From JBBRFH01 sp038224615 (GTDB lineage Bacteria; Planctomycetota; Phycisphaerae; Tepidisphaerales; Tepidisphaeraceae): a DNA stretch of 13,651 bases. The notes below the pieces were generated by a model. It made no database searches, was not told where the DNA came from, and saw nothing but the letters and a program-made list of their open reading frames with translations. Of the stretch, positions 1-8,200 are shown in pieces (within the stretch, counting starts at the first letter, position 1; every line of letters begins with the position of its first letter). Both the position numbers and the translations under genes were made by a program. The stretch is taken from the NCBI GenBank assembly GCA_038224615.1, contig JBBRFH010000069.1, positions 1-13,651 of the forward strand, read 5' to 3'.

Positions 1-367
1 CCTCGGGGGGAGGAACCAGAATCGCATCGCGCAGTTCCGCGTTTACCGCGTGCTTGCCATCGAGCGCGTCGCCTTCGATGAGCCGGAAGTTCGCACGATC
101 GGCGAACGCCTCACGCAAGTGCGTCGACAAGTCGCGATCGATCTCGACTGCAATCACGCGCCCCGCACGCTGCAGCAGTTCTTCGGTCAGCGTGCCCGTG
201 CCTGGCCCGACCTCGATAATCGTGTCCTGTGGCGTGATCGACGCGGTGTCGGCAATCAGGCGCACGAGGTTCTGATCGATCATGAAGTTCTGCCCGAACC
301 GGTGCCGCGGCTGGATCAGACCGGCGGCGGCAAGGTGGGCTTGAATCTGCTGCTTCGTCTGCGCCAT
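1..367 (-). CDS. rsmA: 16S rRNA (adenine-N6,N6)-dimethyltransferase RsmA/KsgA, N-terminal part
   Basis: RsmA (KsgA) dimethylates two adjacent adenines near the 3' end of 16S rRNA using S-adenosylmethionine, a late step in 30S maturation. The frame from the ATG at 367-365 gives 122 residues before the window ends. It shows the family's opening block, RHRFGQNFMID at residues 21-31, then the SAM-binding motif I, IEVGPGTGTLTEELL at 51-65, and the acidic strand VIAVEIDRDL at 71-80. This order and spacing are those of KsgA. Family members are usually about 270 residues, so more than half is missing to the left. No strong Shine-Dalgarno precedes the ATG, and the frame stays open a little upstream, but the product begins at the expected distance from the GQNF block. 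The gene lies downstream of the exported-protein gene on the same strand, with a hairpin between them. Confidence 0.94.
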   Translation of the reverse strand, partial: MAQTKQQIQAHLAAAGLIQPRHRFGQNFMIDQNLVRLIADTASITPQDTIIEVGPGTGTLTEELLQRAGRVIAVEIDRDLSTHLREAFADRANFRLIEGDALDGKHAVNAELRDAILVPPPE

Positions 368-395
368 CGCTCGAATGTCCCGGCACTCAAGACAA

Positions 396-426
396 CGTGG
401 CACGGGTCATCAACACCCGTGCCACG
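396..426 (-). terminator. Perfect 12-bp hairpin between the exported-protein gene and rsmA
   Basis: Bases 396-407 (CGTGGCACGGGT) pair perfectly with 415-426 around a 7-nt loop at 408-414. It lies about 36 bases past the stop of the minus-strand exported-protein gene and 28 bases before the rsmA start. Read on the minus strand the stem is followed by TTGTCTTGAG, only a modest T-rich tail, so it could be a weak terminator, an attenuator ahead of rsmA, or a dispersed palindromic repeat. The stem is certain from the sequence; the role is inferred. Confidence 0.5.
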
Positions 427-461
427 CTCGATTTTCAATTCTCCGTTGAGCCGACGACGAC

Positions 462-1253
462 TTACGGCAGTTCCGGCATGGCCGGCGCCGCCGGCCCGGT
501 GGCCGGGCCCATCATCTCCGGGGGGAGCATGGGGGAGTCGGCCTGGACCTGCTTGGCGCGGGCCTCGTTGACGGCCTTCTGCACGCGATGGTTCCACAGC
601 ACGACGACTTCGTCCGGCGCCTCGATCTTTCCGGACTTTACGTCGGCGGCAGTCTTGGACATCACCGCGACCACCGCGCCGATGACGCCCGACTGTTCCT
701 TGAACTGTTGCTCGGTCATGTTGCCGAGCAATTCGTCGCCGCTCAATTTCCATTTCTCGCCGACCTTCACCAGCGTGAGGACGGCCGGACCCGCCTCATC
801 GGGACCGAAGCGGACGGCGGCCTTCGCACCGTCGATCTTGATCTTGGCCTGATCGATGGGCAGTTCGGGGAAGGCGCTGGGGAACTGTTCACGGATGACG
901 CCACCCTTCTCAAGCGCCTCTTTGCCGAATTTTTCGAGTGTGACCGCGTACAAATCGTGGCTGGCGACGACGAGCGTCTTGGCAACGGCGACCATTTTTT
1001 TCTGCGTGTCGCCGCCCAACTGCAGCGCGGCCTCGATGCCGTCGGCATTGCCGTCACGCACGGCTTTGTTGTACTCGCCGAGCGCGTCATGCACGGCAGC
1101 GATCGCTGCGGCGTCGGCGGGATTGGTAGCCGGCTGCGTCGCCGGGGCGCTGGCGCCGGGCACGGGCGGGAGCGCCGGCTGCGGGGGCTGTTCCTGGGCA
1201 CACGCGGTCGAGACGAAAAGAGAAACGAGGACGAGCGATGATCGAAGCTTCAA
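462..1253 (-). CDS. Exported protein of unknown function, possible NTF2-like fold
   Basis: A 263-residue protein whose function I do not recognise. Residues 1-19 form a signal peptide: MKLR, a hydrophobic stretch SSLVLVSLFV, then STACA. ACA just before QEQ fits signal peptidase I. The lone Cys18 could instead be lipidated, but STAC is a poor lipobox. A Pro/Ala-rich linker (about 20-50) follows. Next is a helical stretch (AIAAVHDALGEYNKAVRDGN) and later the strand-like VLTLVKVGEKWKLSGDE. That pattern resembles NTF2-like/SnoaL-type secreted proteins, which is an inference only. The C-terminus (about 238-263) is again rich in Pro, Ala and Met. The start is TTG at 1253-1251; no ATG is available nearby in frame, and a strong AGAGGAG lies 7 bases upstream. 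It probably acts in the periplasm or at the cell surface. Confidence 0.78.
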   Translation of the reverse strand: MKLRSSLVLVSLFVSTACAQEQPPQPALPPVPGASAPATQPATNPADAAAIAAVHDALGEYNKAVRDGNADGIEAALQLGGDTQKKMVAVAKTLVVASHDLYAVTLEKFGKEALEKGGVIREQFPSAFPELPIDQAKIKIDGAKAAVRFGPDEAGPAVLTLVKVGEKWKLSGDELLGNMTEQQFKEQSGVIGAVVAVMSKTAADVKSGKIEAPDEVVVLWNHRVQKAVNEARAKQVQADSPMLPPEMMGPATGPAAPAMPELP

Positions 1254-1260
1254 GGGACCT

Positions 1261-1267
1261 ACTCCTC
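1261..1267 (-). promoter_or_regulatory. Strong ribosome binding site that sets a TTG start
   Basis: On the minus strand AGAGGAG ends 7 bases before the TTG at 1253-1251. This near-ideal Shine-Dalgarno is what fixes the non-ATG start of the exported-protein gene, and translation from this TTG yields a well-formed signal peptide. Confidence 0.55.
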
Positions 1268-1381
1268 TTGGTGTCGGGGTCGCGAGCGCGCGGCACTGCG
1301 GCGCAGGCGCGACACCGTAAGGGCGTCAGCATCGCGAAAATGATTCGGTTGGCAAGCGAACTGAGGGTAGAATTCGCAGCC

Positions 1382-1870
1382 ATGAAATCGTACGAAGTGA
1401 TTCGGGAGTCGGTCGAAGAGCCGGGCGTGAAGTCGGTCGCCGCGGCACTCAAGGTCAGCGCCGCGCTGGTCTATAAGTGGTGCGAGCCGCCCGCCGACGA
1501 GAAAGACCCCGACCAGAGCGGCGCCAGAAACCCGCTCGACCGCGTCAGCGAGATGTATCACATCACCAAGGACATCCGCCTCGTCCGCTGGATATGCAAT
1601 CAGGCCGGCGGGTTTTTCGTCGCCAATCCGACGCCGGTGCTCGAAAAGAACATGGACCAGACGCTATACCGGCAGTCCCGCGCCATGGTCCGCGATTTCA
1701 GCGAACTGCTCGAGTCAGTCACCGAGAGCGTGGAGGACGACCACCAGGTCGACGCCAAGGAAGCCGACCGGATCCGCCAGAAATGGGAAGACCTCAAGGC
1801 CAATGTCGAGCGGTTCGTCATCCTCTGCGAACAAGGTCACTTCCATTTCGACAAGGGCGTCGCGAAGTGA
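1382..1870 (+). CDS. Small helix-turn-helix protein resembling phage CII-type regulators
   Basis: A 162-residue, probably cytoplasmic DNA-binding protein. Residues 16-36 (VKSVAAALKVSAALVYKWCEP) read as a helix-turn-helix: alanine-rich first helix, turn at KVS, then a recognition helix ending in YKW. A conserved-looking block follows, SGARNPLDRV at 46-55, then ITKDIRLVRWICNQAGGFFVANP at 61-83. The C-terminal part (about 87-155) is charged and helical and may mediate oligomerisation. HTH followed by a 'WxCxQxGGFFVxNP' block resembles the phage regulatory CII family (CP76-like, Pfam PF06892), but here the gene stands among chromosomal genes with no phage genes around. Its targets are unknown. 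The frame extends upstream to 1238, but that part overlaps the divergent exported-protein gene and looks non-coding, so the ATG at 1382 is chosen. A GAGGG lies 14 bases before it, a rather long spacing. A TAGAAT at 1368-1373 resembles a -10 box. The gene converges on the efflux adaptor gene, 20 bases away. Confidence 0.78.
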   Translation: MKSYEVIRESVEEPGVKSVAAALKVSAALVYKWCEPPADEKDPDQSGARNPLDRVSEMYHITKDIRLVRWICNQAGGFFVANPTPVLEKNMDQTLYRQSRAMVRDFSELLESVTESVEDDHQVDAKEADRIRQKWEDLKANVERFVILCEQGHFHFDKGVAK

Positions 1871-1890
1871 GCGAACCGAGCGCCATCGGA

Positions 1891-3207
1891 TCAGCGTGGT
1901 AACGCTGTTTCGGGCACCGGAGAAGTATCGACCTTCACCGGCATCCCTTCGCCAAGCCGACCCACCGGGCCGAGCGCCACCGACAGCACATTCTTGAGTG
2001 CCGGAGAAACCCGGACGTGGTCGCCCCGGACTTCGCCGAGCGTCACCCGGTGCTCACTTGCCTTACTGTCCGTAACGGAGAAGACGCGGTTGACGCCCGC
2101 GAAACTGGTCACGGCGCTCCTGGGTACGAAGGTCGCGTCGGCGTCCTGTCCCGTCACGATCGAGGCGCGCACGAACGCGCCGGGGCGCAGCGCGTGGTCG
2201 CCGTTGGCGATGGACGCCTCGACTTCAAATGTCCGGGTGGCGATGTCGATATTGGGGTTGATGCGGGCGATCTTTCCTTCGGCGCGGACGCCGCTCTCGA
2301 GCGTCAGCCGGACCGTCTGTCCGATCTTCAAGGTAGACATGAATCGCTCGGGGACCGCGGCGCGAAAACGGACTGGATCGTCGGCGACAAGTTCAAACAG
2401 AGGATCACTTTCGCGCACATAGCTGCCGACCGCAACGGCACGCCTGGCGACCGCGTACCGCCCGGCCCGCGCGGGCTCGCCGGCCTTGGGCGCAACGATC
2501 CGCGTGTCGGCAAGTCGCTGACGCGCCGAGGCCAGTTGGCTCTGGCGGACGCGCGCGGTGGCGAGGTCGGAATTCGTCTGCAGGATCGCCACGTCGTAGT
2601 CGTGCCGCGCCACCTGCTGGGCCGTCTCGATGTCGGCAAAATCCTGGCCGCTCAACAGGGGCGGCTTCTGGTCGAACAGTTTTCTGGCCCGCTCGAGCTT
2701 GGCCGATGCGTTGTCGGCCTGCACTTTGGATCGCTGCACAGTGGCGACCTGCGTCGGGTCGAATTCCTGACCCGGCAGTGCCTTCAGGCCCAGTTTCGAC
2801 AGCGCCTCGCCGAGCGACGCCTCCTGCTGGGCGACGACCAATTCATAATCCGTCTTGTCGATCTGCGCGAGTTGTTCGCCTTCATCGACGCGATCCCCGA
2901 AATCGTGATACCACGCCGCGATCCGCCCGGGCACCTTCGCGGCGATGACGACCGACTCATCGCCGTAGAGCGTCCCGGTCAGGTCGATCGCAACGTCGAC
3001 GGGCTCAACGCGGACGGCCGCCAGCCTGATCGTCACGGGCTCGCGCGACTTCGTATCGCCGCCGGCACCGGCACTGTCGGACGGCCTGGAAGTCGCGGCA
3101 GACTGCTGATCACATCCCGCGCCGATCAAGACCACCGCCAGCACTCCCCCCGCCGCCGCCACCTTTGCCTTGGCGAAACCGCGATGCACACCAATTGACG
3201 TCATCAT
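1891..3207 (-). CDS. RND efflux periplasmic adaptor (membrane fusion protein), lipoprotein
   Basis: The AcrA/MexA-type adaptor links an inner-membrane RND permease to a TolC-like channel. The 438-residue product starts with a basic then hydrophobic leader ending LIGAGC, so Cys32 is the likely lipidation site, followed by a Ser/Gly-rich linker. The first half of the lipoyl/barrel-sandwich domain is at about 77-116 (VIAAKVPGRI, then FGDRVDEGEQLAQID). A long coiled-coil hairpin fills about 118-225. The second lipoyl half begins at RIVAPKAG and ends at VAVGSYVRESDPLFELV. The beta-barrel follows (VRFRAAVPERF to LRPGAFVRASI), then a membrane-proximal domain. The second lipoyl half carries about ten more residues than AcrA between RIVAP and the VGSYV turn. 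ATGs at 3207 and 3204 are both possible; an in-frame TGA at 3210-3208 rules out anything further upstream. It is divergent from the regulator, channel and permease genes and shares the operator with them. Confidence 0.94.
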   Translation of the reverse strand: MMTSIGVHRGFAKAKVAAAGGVLAVVLIGAGCDQQSAATSRPSDSAGAGGDTKSREPVTIRLAAVRVEPVDVAIDLTGTLYGDESVVIAAKVPGRIAAWYHDFGDRVDEGEQLAQIDKTDYELVVAQQEASLGEALSKLGLKALPGQEFDPTQVATVQRSKVQADNASAKLERARKLFDQKPPLLSGQDFADIETAQQVARHDYDVAILQTNSDLATARVRQSQLASARQRLADTRIVAPKAGEPARAGRYAVARRAVAVGSYVRESDPLFELVADDPVRFRAAVPERFMSTLKIGQTVRLTLESGVRAEGKIARINPNIDIATRTFEVEASIANGDHALRPGAFVRASIVTGQDADATFVPRSAVTSFAGVNRVFSVTDSKASEHRVTLGEVRGDHVRVSPALKNVLSVALGPVGRLGEGMPVKVDTSPVPETALPR

Positions 3208-3222
3208 TCACATGCCTAAGAT

Positions 3223-3242
3223 AAAACTGACCGGTCAGTTTT
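3223..3242. promoter_or_regulatory. Probable TetR-family operator in the divergent efflux promoter region
   Basis: A perfect 20-bp palindrome, AAAACTGACC followed by its exact complement, centred between 3232 and 3233. The core ACTGACCGGTCAGT closely matches sites commonly seen upstream of TetR-family regulators of efflux genes. It lies 15 bases upstream of the adaptor start on one side and about 50 bases upstream of the regulator ATG on the other, so one bound dimer pair could repress both promoters. The palindrome is seen directly; binding by the neighbouring TetR protein is inferred from position and symmetry. Confidence 0.85.
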
Positions 3243-3252
3243 GACCAGCGCG

Positions 3253-3258
3253 GATAAT
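3253..3258 (+). promoter_or_regulatory. Candidate -10 box for the tetR-efflux operon
   Basis: GATAAT differs from TATAAT at one base and lies 36 bases upstream of the regulator ATG at 3295. A -35 region at the usual distance would fall inside the palindrome at 3223-3242 (no good consensus is seen there), which would explain repression by promoter occlusion. The box lies downstream of the in-frame TTG at 3241, which argues against that TTG as the start codon. Confidence 0.3.
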
Positions 3259-3294
3259 CCTACGACCATCGCGACACGCGGGCAAGCTACGAGA

Positions 3295-3939
3295 ATGCAG
3301 AAACCGGACGAGCAAAAACGCCGCGCCATCCTTGACGTCGCTGCCAAGCTCTTTGCGACGCGCGCATTTCATGAGGTGCGACTCGACGACGTCGCCCGGC
3401 AGGCCAAAATCGGTAAGGGGACCGTGTACATCTACTTCAAGAGCAAGGACGACCTGTTCGCCTCGCTCATTCATGAAGGCTTCGGCCGGCTCGTCGAACA
3501 TGTGCAGGATCTGCTCAAAGAAGAGAAAGCCCACCCCGCGCTCACGCGCATCGAAACCGTCGTTCGCGAACTGGCGAAATTCGCGAAGACGTACCCGCAC
3601 TCTTTCCAGCTCATGCGGGATGGCGCCGGCGGGCAGCAACACGCGGTGCGCGACATTCGCAAGAACCGCGAGCAACTCGGCAAACTCGTCGGGCAGCTTA
3701 TCAATCAGGGTGTCGACGCCGGCGAGCTGACCGATCCACACCCCGAGCTCACCGGCCAGTTCTTCCCCGCCTGCGTCCGCGCGGCGATCGTCTGGGGCGC
3801 GCCGGACATGACCGTTGACGACATTGTGGAGCACGTGATGCGCATTCTCACCGCGTCCCTGAAGACTCGTGCGATCGCGCCCGAGTCGAAGCCGCGTGTG
3901 CGAATGCCCTCCCTCCAGGCCGGCAAGAGGGTGTCATGA
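3295..3939 (+). CDS. TetR/AcrR-family transcriptional repressor of the efflux locus
   Basis: A 214-residue TetR-family protein. The N-terminal DNA-binding domain is typical: a first helix RRAILDVAAKLFATRAFHEV (9-28), then the helix-turn-helix LDDVARQAKIGKGTVYIYFKSKDDLF (30-55), whose recognition helix is GKGTVYIYF. The rest is the helical ligand-binding and dimerisation domain, too divergent to predict an inducer. It probably represses both itself with the downstream channel and permease genes and the divergent adaptor gene, with release by a pump substrate. The frame is open from a TTG at 3241, but that codon lies at the edge of the operator and has no ribosome binding site; the ATG at 3295 places the TetR fold at its usual distance from the N-terminus. 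The stop overlaps the next start as ATGA, suggesting translational coupling. Confidence 0.92.
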   Translation: MQKPDEQKRRAILDVAAKLFATRAFHEVRLDDVARQAKIGKGTVYIYFKSKDDLFASLIHEGFGRLVEHVQDLLKEEKAHPALTRIETVVRELAKFAKTYPHSFQLMRDGAGGQQHAVRDIRKNREQLGKLVGQLINQGVDAGELTDPHPELTGQFFPACVRAAIVWGAPDMTVDDIVEHVMRILTASLKTRAIAPESKPRVRMPSLQAGKRVS

Positions 3940-5279
3940 AGTCGTGGCTTCTACTCTGCGCGTACATCGCGATGGCGGGCGGCTGTGCCGTGGACCAAAG
4001 CAAGGCGGTGCGCACCTATCGCGACCAGATCGATCTCACGGCGCCAGCCACCCAGTCCAGCCTCGCGCCAGTGAGTTTGGCGCAGGCCCTGCGGCTGGCG
4101 AACGCCCGAAACGAGCAACTGTCCATCCAGGGGGAGGCGTTCTACCGCGCCATCAATGACCGCAAACGTTCCGTCGCCGGCTTCCTGCCGACCGTCAGCG
4201 TCATCCCCAACTATCTGGTTTCCGGTGGCGGCGGATCGGGCGGCAGCGGCGGGAATGACGATTCGCGCTTCACCTTCTCGGCCGGCCTGAACGTCAACCT
4301 GTTCAACGGCCTGCAGGACGTCAACGGCTACTGGCGCGACACATTCCTCATCGAGCAACAGCGACAGACCCTGCTCGACGCGCAGCAGGGCCTGCTGCTG
4401 GACGTCGTTCGTGCGTACTACCAGGTGCTGGTGAGCGAGGCGTCGGTCAACATCATCCAGCAATCGCTGGCCACGCAGGAGGAGCGCCTTCGCGACACGC
4501 GAGGTAGGTTCGATGCGGGACTGGCGCGCGTGCTCGACATGTCGCAGACCGAGGCGCAGGTGTCGTCGACACGGGTATCGCTGCTGGACGCGCAACGCGA
4601 TGTCCGTAACGCCCGAAGTCTGTTGCAGTTTCTCGCAAACAGTGAACTCGAGAGTGCCGCGCTCAGTGACGAGTTTAATCCCGCTTACGACAGCGCGCCG
4701 CTGGAGGCGCTGCTGACGAAAGCCGAGCAGAAGCGGAACGACCTGCGGGCATCGGCCGCCGCGCTCGATGCGGCACGGCGGGCAGTGGACGTGGCGATCG
4801 GGGAATACTACCCGTCGGTATCGCTCGATCTGAGCGCGTTTCTCTATAACGATCTGCCCAGCGCCCAGGACTGGCAGGCGATTCTCCGTGCCAACATCCC
4901 GATCTTCTCCGCCGGCCGGATCGAGGCGGACGTGCGCGAGGCGTGGAGCTTCTTCCGTGAGGCCCAACTCGTTCAGCAGCGCCTCCGCCGCCAGGTGCAG
5001 CAACAGATCGAGCAGGCGCACAACGAACTACAGACCGGGCAGAAGCGTTTGAGCGAGCTGAGCGTGCAGGTGCGCGCGTCCGAAGCGGCGTTCAACCAGG
5101 CAACCCAGTCCTACGAGGCCGGCCTGGCGACGAATCTCGACCGGCTCATTGCGCAGTCCACGCTGCTCAGCGCGCAGCTCAGTTTCGCCAGTGAAAATTA
5201 TCTGTGCAAGATCCGATTCCTCGAACTGCGGCGAACCGTCGGCGTATTGACGAACACCCTGCAGGCCATGCCCCAGTGA
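3936..5279 (+). CDS. TolC-like outer-membrane efflux channel, lipoprotein
   Basis: Outer-membrane factor of a tripartite efflux pump, of the OprM/CusC type with a lipid anchor. The 447-residue product starts with a short hydrophobic leader ending AMAGGC, so Cys17 is the likely lipidated residue. Two outer membrane efflux repeats follow: the first about 45-245 (VSLAQALRLANARNEQL opening, then the FTFSAGLNVNLFNG strand), the second about 250-440 (DLRASAAALDAARRAVDVAIGEYYPSVSLDLSAF, then ANIPIFSAGRIEADVREA). The paired 'YYPSVS' and 'IPIFSAGR' blocks are characteristic of the family. Residues 97-106 are almost all Gly and Ser and lie where the first strand pair would turn at the cell surface. The ATG overlaps the tetR stop by ATGA, with AAGAGGG four bases upstream as ribosome binding site. 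The permease gene follows after 7 bases. Confidence 0.93.
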   Translation: MKSWLLLCAYIAMAGGCAVDQSKAVRTYRDQIDLTAPATQSSLAPVSLAQALRLANARNEQLSIQGEAFYRAINDRKRSVAGFLPTVSVIPNYLVSGGGGSGGSGGNDDSRFTFSAGLNVNLFNGLQDVNGYWRDTFLIEQQRQTLLDAQQGLLLDVVRAYYQVLVSEASVNIIQQSLATQEERLRDTRGRFDAGLARVLDMSQTEAQVSSTRVSLLDAQRDVRNARSLLQFLANSELESAALSDEFNPAYDSAPLEALLTKAEQKRNDLRASAAALDAARRAVDVAIGEYYPSVSLDLSAFLYNDLPSAQDWQAILRANIPIFSAGRIEADVREAWSFFREAQLVQQRLRRQVQQQIEQAHNELQTGQKRLSELSVQVRASEAAFNQATQSYEAGLATNLDRLIAQSTLLSAQLSFASENYLCKIRFLELRRTVGVLTNTLQAMPQ

Positions 5280-5286
5280 CGTTCCC

Positions 5287-8200
5287 ATGACAGGTTTCAT
5301 CAATACATTCATCCGCCGGCCTGTGTTCGCGAGCATGATCGTTCTTGCCGGCGTTGTCGTCGGGGCGGCGGCGTACTCGGGGCTGGGCGTCGATCGCTTT
5401 CCGTCGGTCGACCTTCCCACCATCAGTGTCCGCACGACGCTCGCCGGCGCCGCGCCCGAGGACATGGAGACCGAGGTTACCCAGGAGATCGAAGAGGTCG
5501 TCAACACCGTCGACGGCATCGAGGAACTACGCAGCATCACCGGCCAGGGCAGCAGCGTCATCATCGCGACGTTTCGGCTTGACCGAAACGTCGACACCGC
5601 CGCCCAGGACGTACGCGACAAGGTCGCGACGGTGCGAAACAAGCTGCCCGCCGATGCCGACGAGCCGATCGTCAGCAAGTTCGACAACGACTCGCAGCCG
5701 GTCATCACCTACACGCTCTCAGGCGACCGATCGCTGCGCGAGCTGAGCGAGATCGCCGACAAAGTCGTCAAGCGCCGCCTGCAGCGGAGCCGCGGCGTGG
5801 GCGAGGTGGAAGTCGTCGGCGCGGCCGAACGCACCATCAATATCACTGTCAACGCGGCCCGGCTGCACGCGATGGGAATCCCCATCACCCAGGTCCGCAC
5901 CGCCATCGCCAGCGCCAATAGCGAGATCCCCGGGGGCAACGTCACCGATCCGCAGCGCGAGGCATCGCTGCGAACGATCGGCAAACTCGCCGACGCCAGG
6001 CAGTTCGGCGACATCGTGATCACCAACGTCAACGGCCGGCCCGTGCGGGTTCGCGACGTCGCAAGCGTTGAAGACGGCGTGGCCGAGCAGCGGTCGCTGT
6101 CGCGCCTCGACGGCAAGCCCGCCGTCTCACTCAACATCCGCCGCCAGAGCGGCGCCAACACGATCGAGGTCATCGAAGGCGTGAAATCCGAGGCCGCGCT
6201 CGTCCGCGCTGAGCTTCCGCCCGGCGTCCAGTTGAACGTCAATCGCGACCAATCCAACTACATCTACGCCGCGCTGCACGAGATCAACACGCACCTGATC
6301 CTCGGGTCGATCCTTGCGTGCCTGGTCGTCTTTGCGTTCACCCGCTCGTGGCGGTCGACGATCATCGCGGGCATTGCGATCCCAGCATCGGTCATTACCA
6401 CGTTCGCGATGATGTGGGCGCTTGGATTCACGCTCAACAGCGTGACGATGCTGGCGCTGGTGCTGATGGTCGGCATTGTGATCGACGACGCGATCGTGGT
6501 GCTCGAGAACATCTTCCACATGTTGGAAGAGAAGAAGCTGACGCCGATGGAAGCTGCCCGCCGCGGCACCAGCGAGATCGCGACGGCGGTGCTGGCGACG
6601 ACGCTTTCGCTGGCGGTGATCTTCGTGCCGGTGTCGTTCATGAGTTCGATCAGCGGGCGGTTTCTGTACCAGTTCGGCATCACCGCCGCCGTCGCGGTGC
6701 TGGTGAGCATGGCCGTCAGCTTCATCCTGACCCCGACGCTTTCGGCCCGCATGCTCGCCGGCGAGATGAAGCGGATGTCCGAGCACACCGGCGAGGTCGC
6801 CGCCAGCCGTGGCGGGCTCTATGGCGTGGTCGACAGGCTCTACACCGTCATGCTCCGCTTCGTGATTCGCATCCGCTGGGTCGCCGCCGGCGTCGGCGTG
6901 CTGATCATCTGCTCGTCGGTTCTGCTCTTCGGCCGAATCCAGAAGAGCTATCTGCCCGAGGGCGTCGACGAGGCTGAATTCCAGGTGTCGATCGAAGGCC
7001 CGCAGAGCATGAGCTTCGCCGCCACCGATGCCGTGATGCGGCAGGTCGAGGCTGAGCTTATGAAGATGCCCGAGATCCGCGCGCTGCTGGTGCAGGTGGG
7101 CGGCGGGTTCATCGGCGGGGTCAACCAAGGCGACATCACCGTCAAACTCCCGCCGCACGAAGAGCGCCTCTTCGGGCCCGAGCGATTCTTTAAGGCCCTG
7201 ATGCGCGGCCACCCAATGGCGGCGTTCCACGGGAACTTCTCGCAGGCGCAGGTGATGGACAAGGTCACCGCCACCCTGCGAAAGTACAAGGACCTTCGCG
7301 CCACCGTCCGCAACTTCGCCGGCTTCAACATCGGTGGCGGCAGCTTCGACGTCGACATCTCCGTTTCCGGGCCTGACCTGCAGACCATCGCCGACGCCAC
7401 CGACAAGCTCAGCAAGCAGGGCATGGCGGCCGGCGGCTTCCGCAATCTCAATACGACGCTGCGGCTCAACAAGCCCGAGCTGCGCGTCAACATCGATCGC
7501 GAGCGCGCGTCTGATCTCGGCATTACGCCGCAGGATATCGGCACCGCGCTGCGCATCCTCGTGGGCGGCGACCGAGAGGTCACCCGCTTCCGCGACCCGG
7601 ACACGGCAGAGAACTACGACGTTCGCCTGCGCCTCGCCGAGGGGGACCGCGACGATCCGGAGAAGGTGCCTCAGCTCTTCCTCACCGGCTCGTTGAACCA
7701 GCTCGTCGAGCTGCGCAACATCGCGACGCTCAATCCAGCGCTGTCGACCGCCCGCATCGACCGGCTCGATCGCCAGCGCGACGCACGCGTCCGCGGCTTC
7801 CTCGCCACCGGCGCCGCGCTGCAGACGCAGATCGACATGCTTCTCCAGAAGGCGAAGGACCTCAACCTCCCCCCGGGCAACAACGTCACCGTTCGCGGCG
7901 CGGGCCGCGAACTGGAGCGCACCAGCCGCGAGTTCGCGTTCGCGTTCATGCTCTCGATCGCGTTCATGTACATGATCCTCGCGAGCCAGTACGAGCACCT
8001 GATGCACCCTTTGACGATCCTGCTTTCCTTGCCGCTGTGCCTGCCGTTCGCGCTGTTCTCACTTTGGATGGGCGGGCAAACGCTCAACCTCTATAGCGCA
8101 CTCGGCCTGCTCGTGCTCTTCGGCGTCGTGAAGAAAAATGCGATCCTGCAGATCGACCACATGAACCAGCTGCGCAACCGCGGAATGCCGCGCGCCCAGG

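Noticed and set aside
1238..1381. Upstream extension of the CII-like protein by 48 residues
   Set aside because: It overlaps the start of the divergent exported-protein gene and has no ribosome binding site; the internal ATG begins at the likely first helix.
2017..3198. A 393-codon open frame on the plus strand opposite the adaptor gene
   Set aside because: No recognisable domain, and the minus strand encodes all adaptor domains in order; GC bias in third positions keeps the opposite frame open.
3241..3294. TTG start giving 18 extra residues on the TetR protein
   Set aside because: The TTG overlaps the operator edge, lies upstream of the best -10 box and has no Shine-Dalgarno; the added residues are outside the TetR fold.
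3951..5021. A 356-codon minus-strand frame opposite the TolC-like channel gene
   Set aside because: Shadow of a clear outer-membrane efflux protein; its product has no domain I recognise.
6127..8007. A 626-codon open frame on the minus strand opposite the RND permease
   Set aside because: Its product is low in hydrophobic residues and rich in His, Arg, Asp and Glu in the manner of antisense GC-rich shadows, and the opposite strand encodes an unmistakable RND permease.
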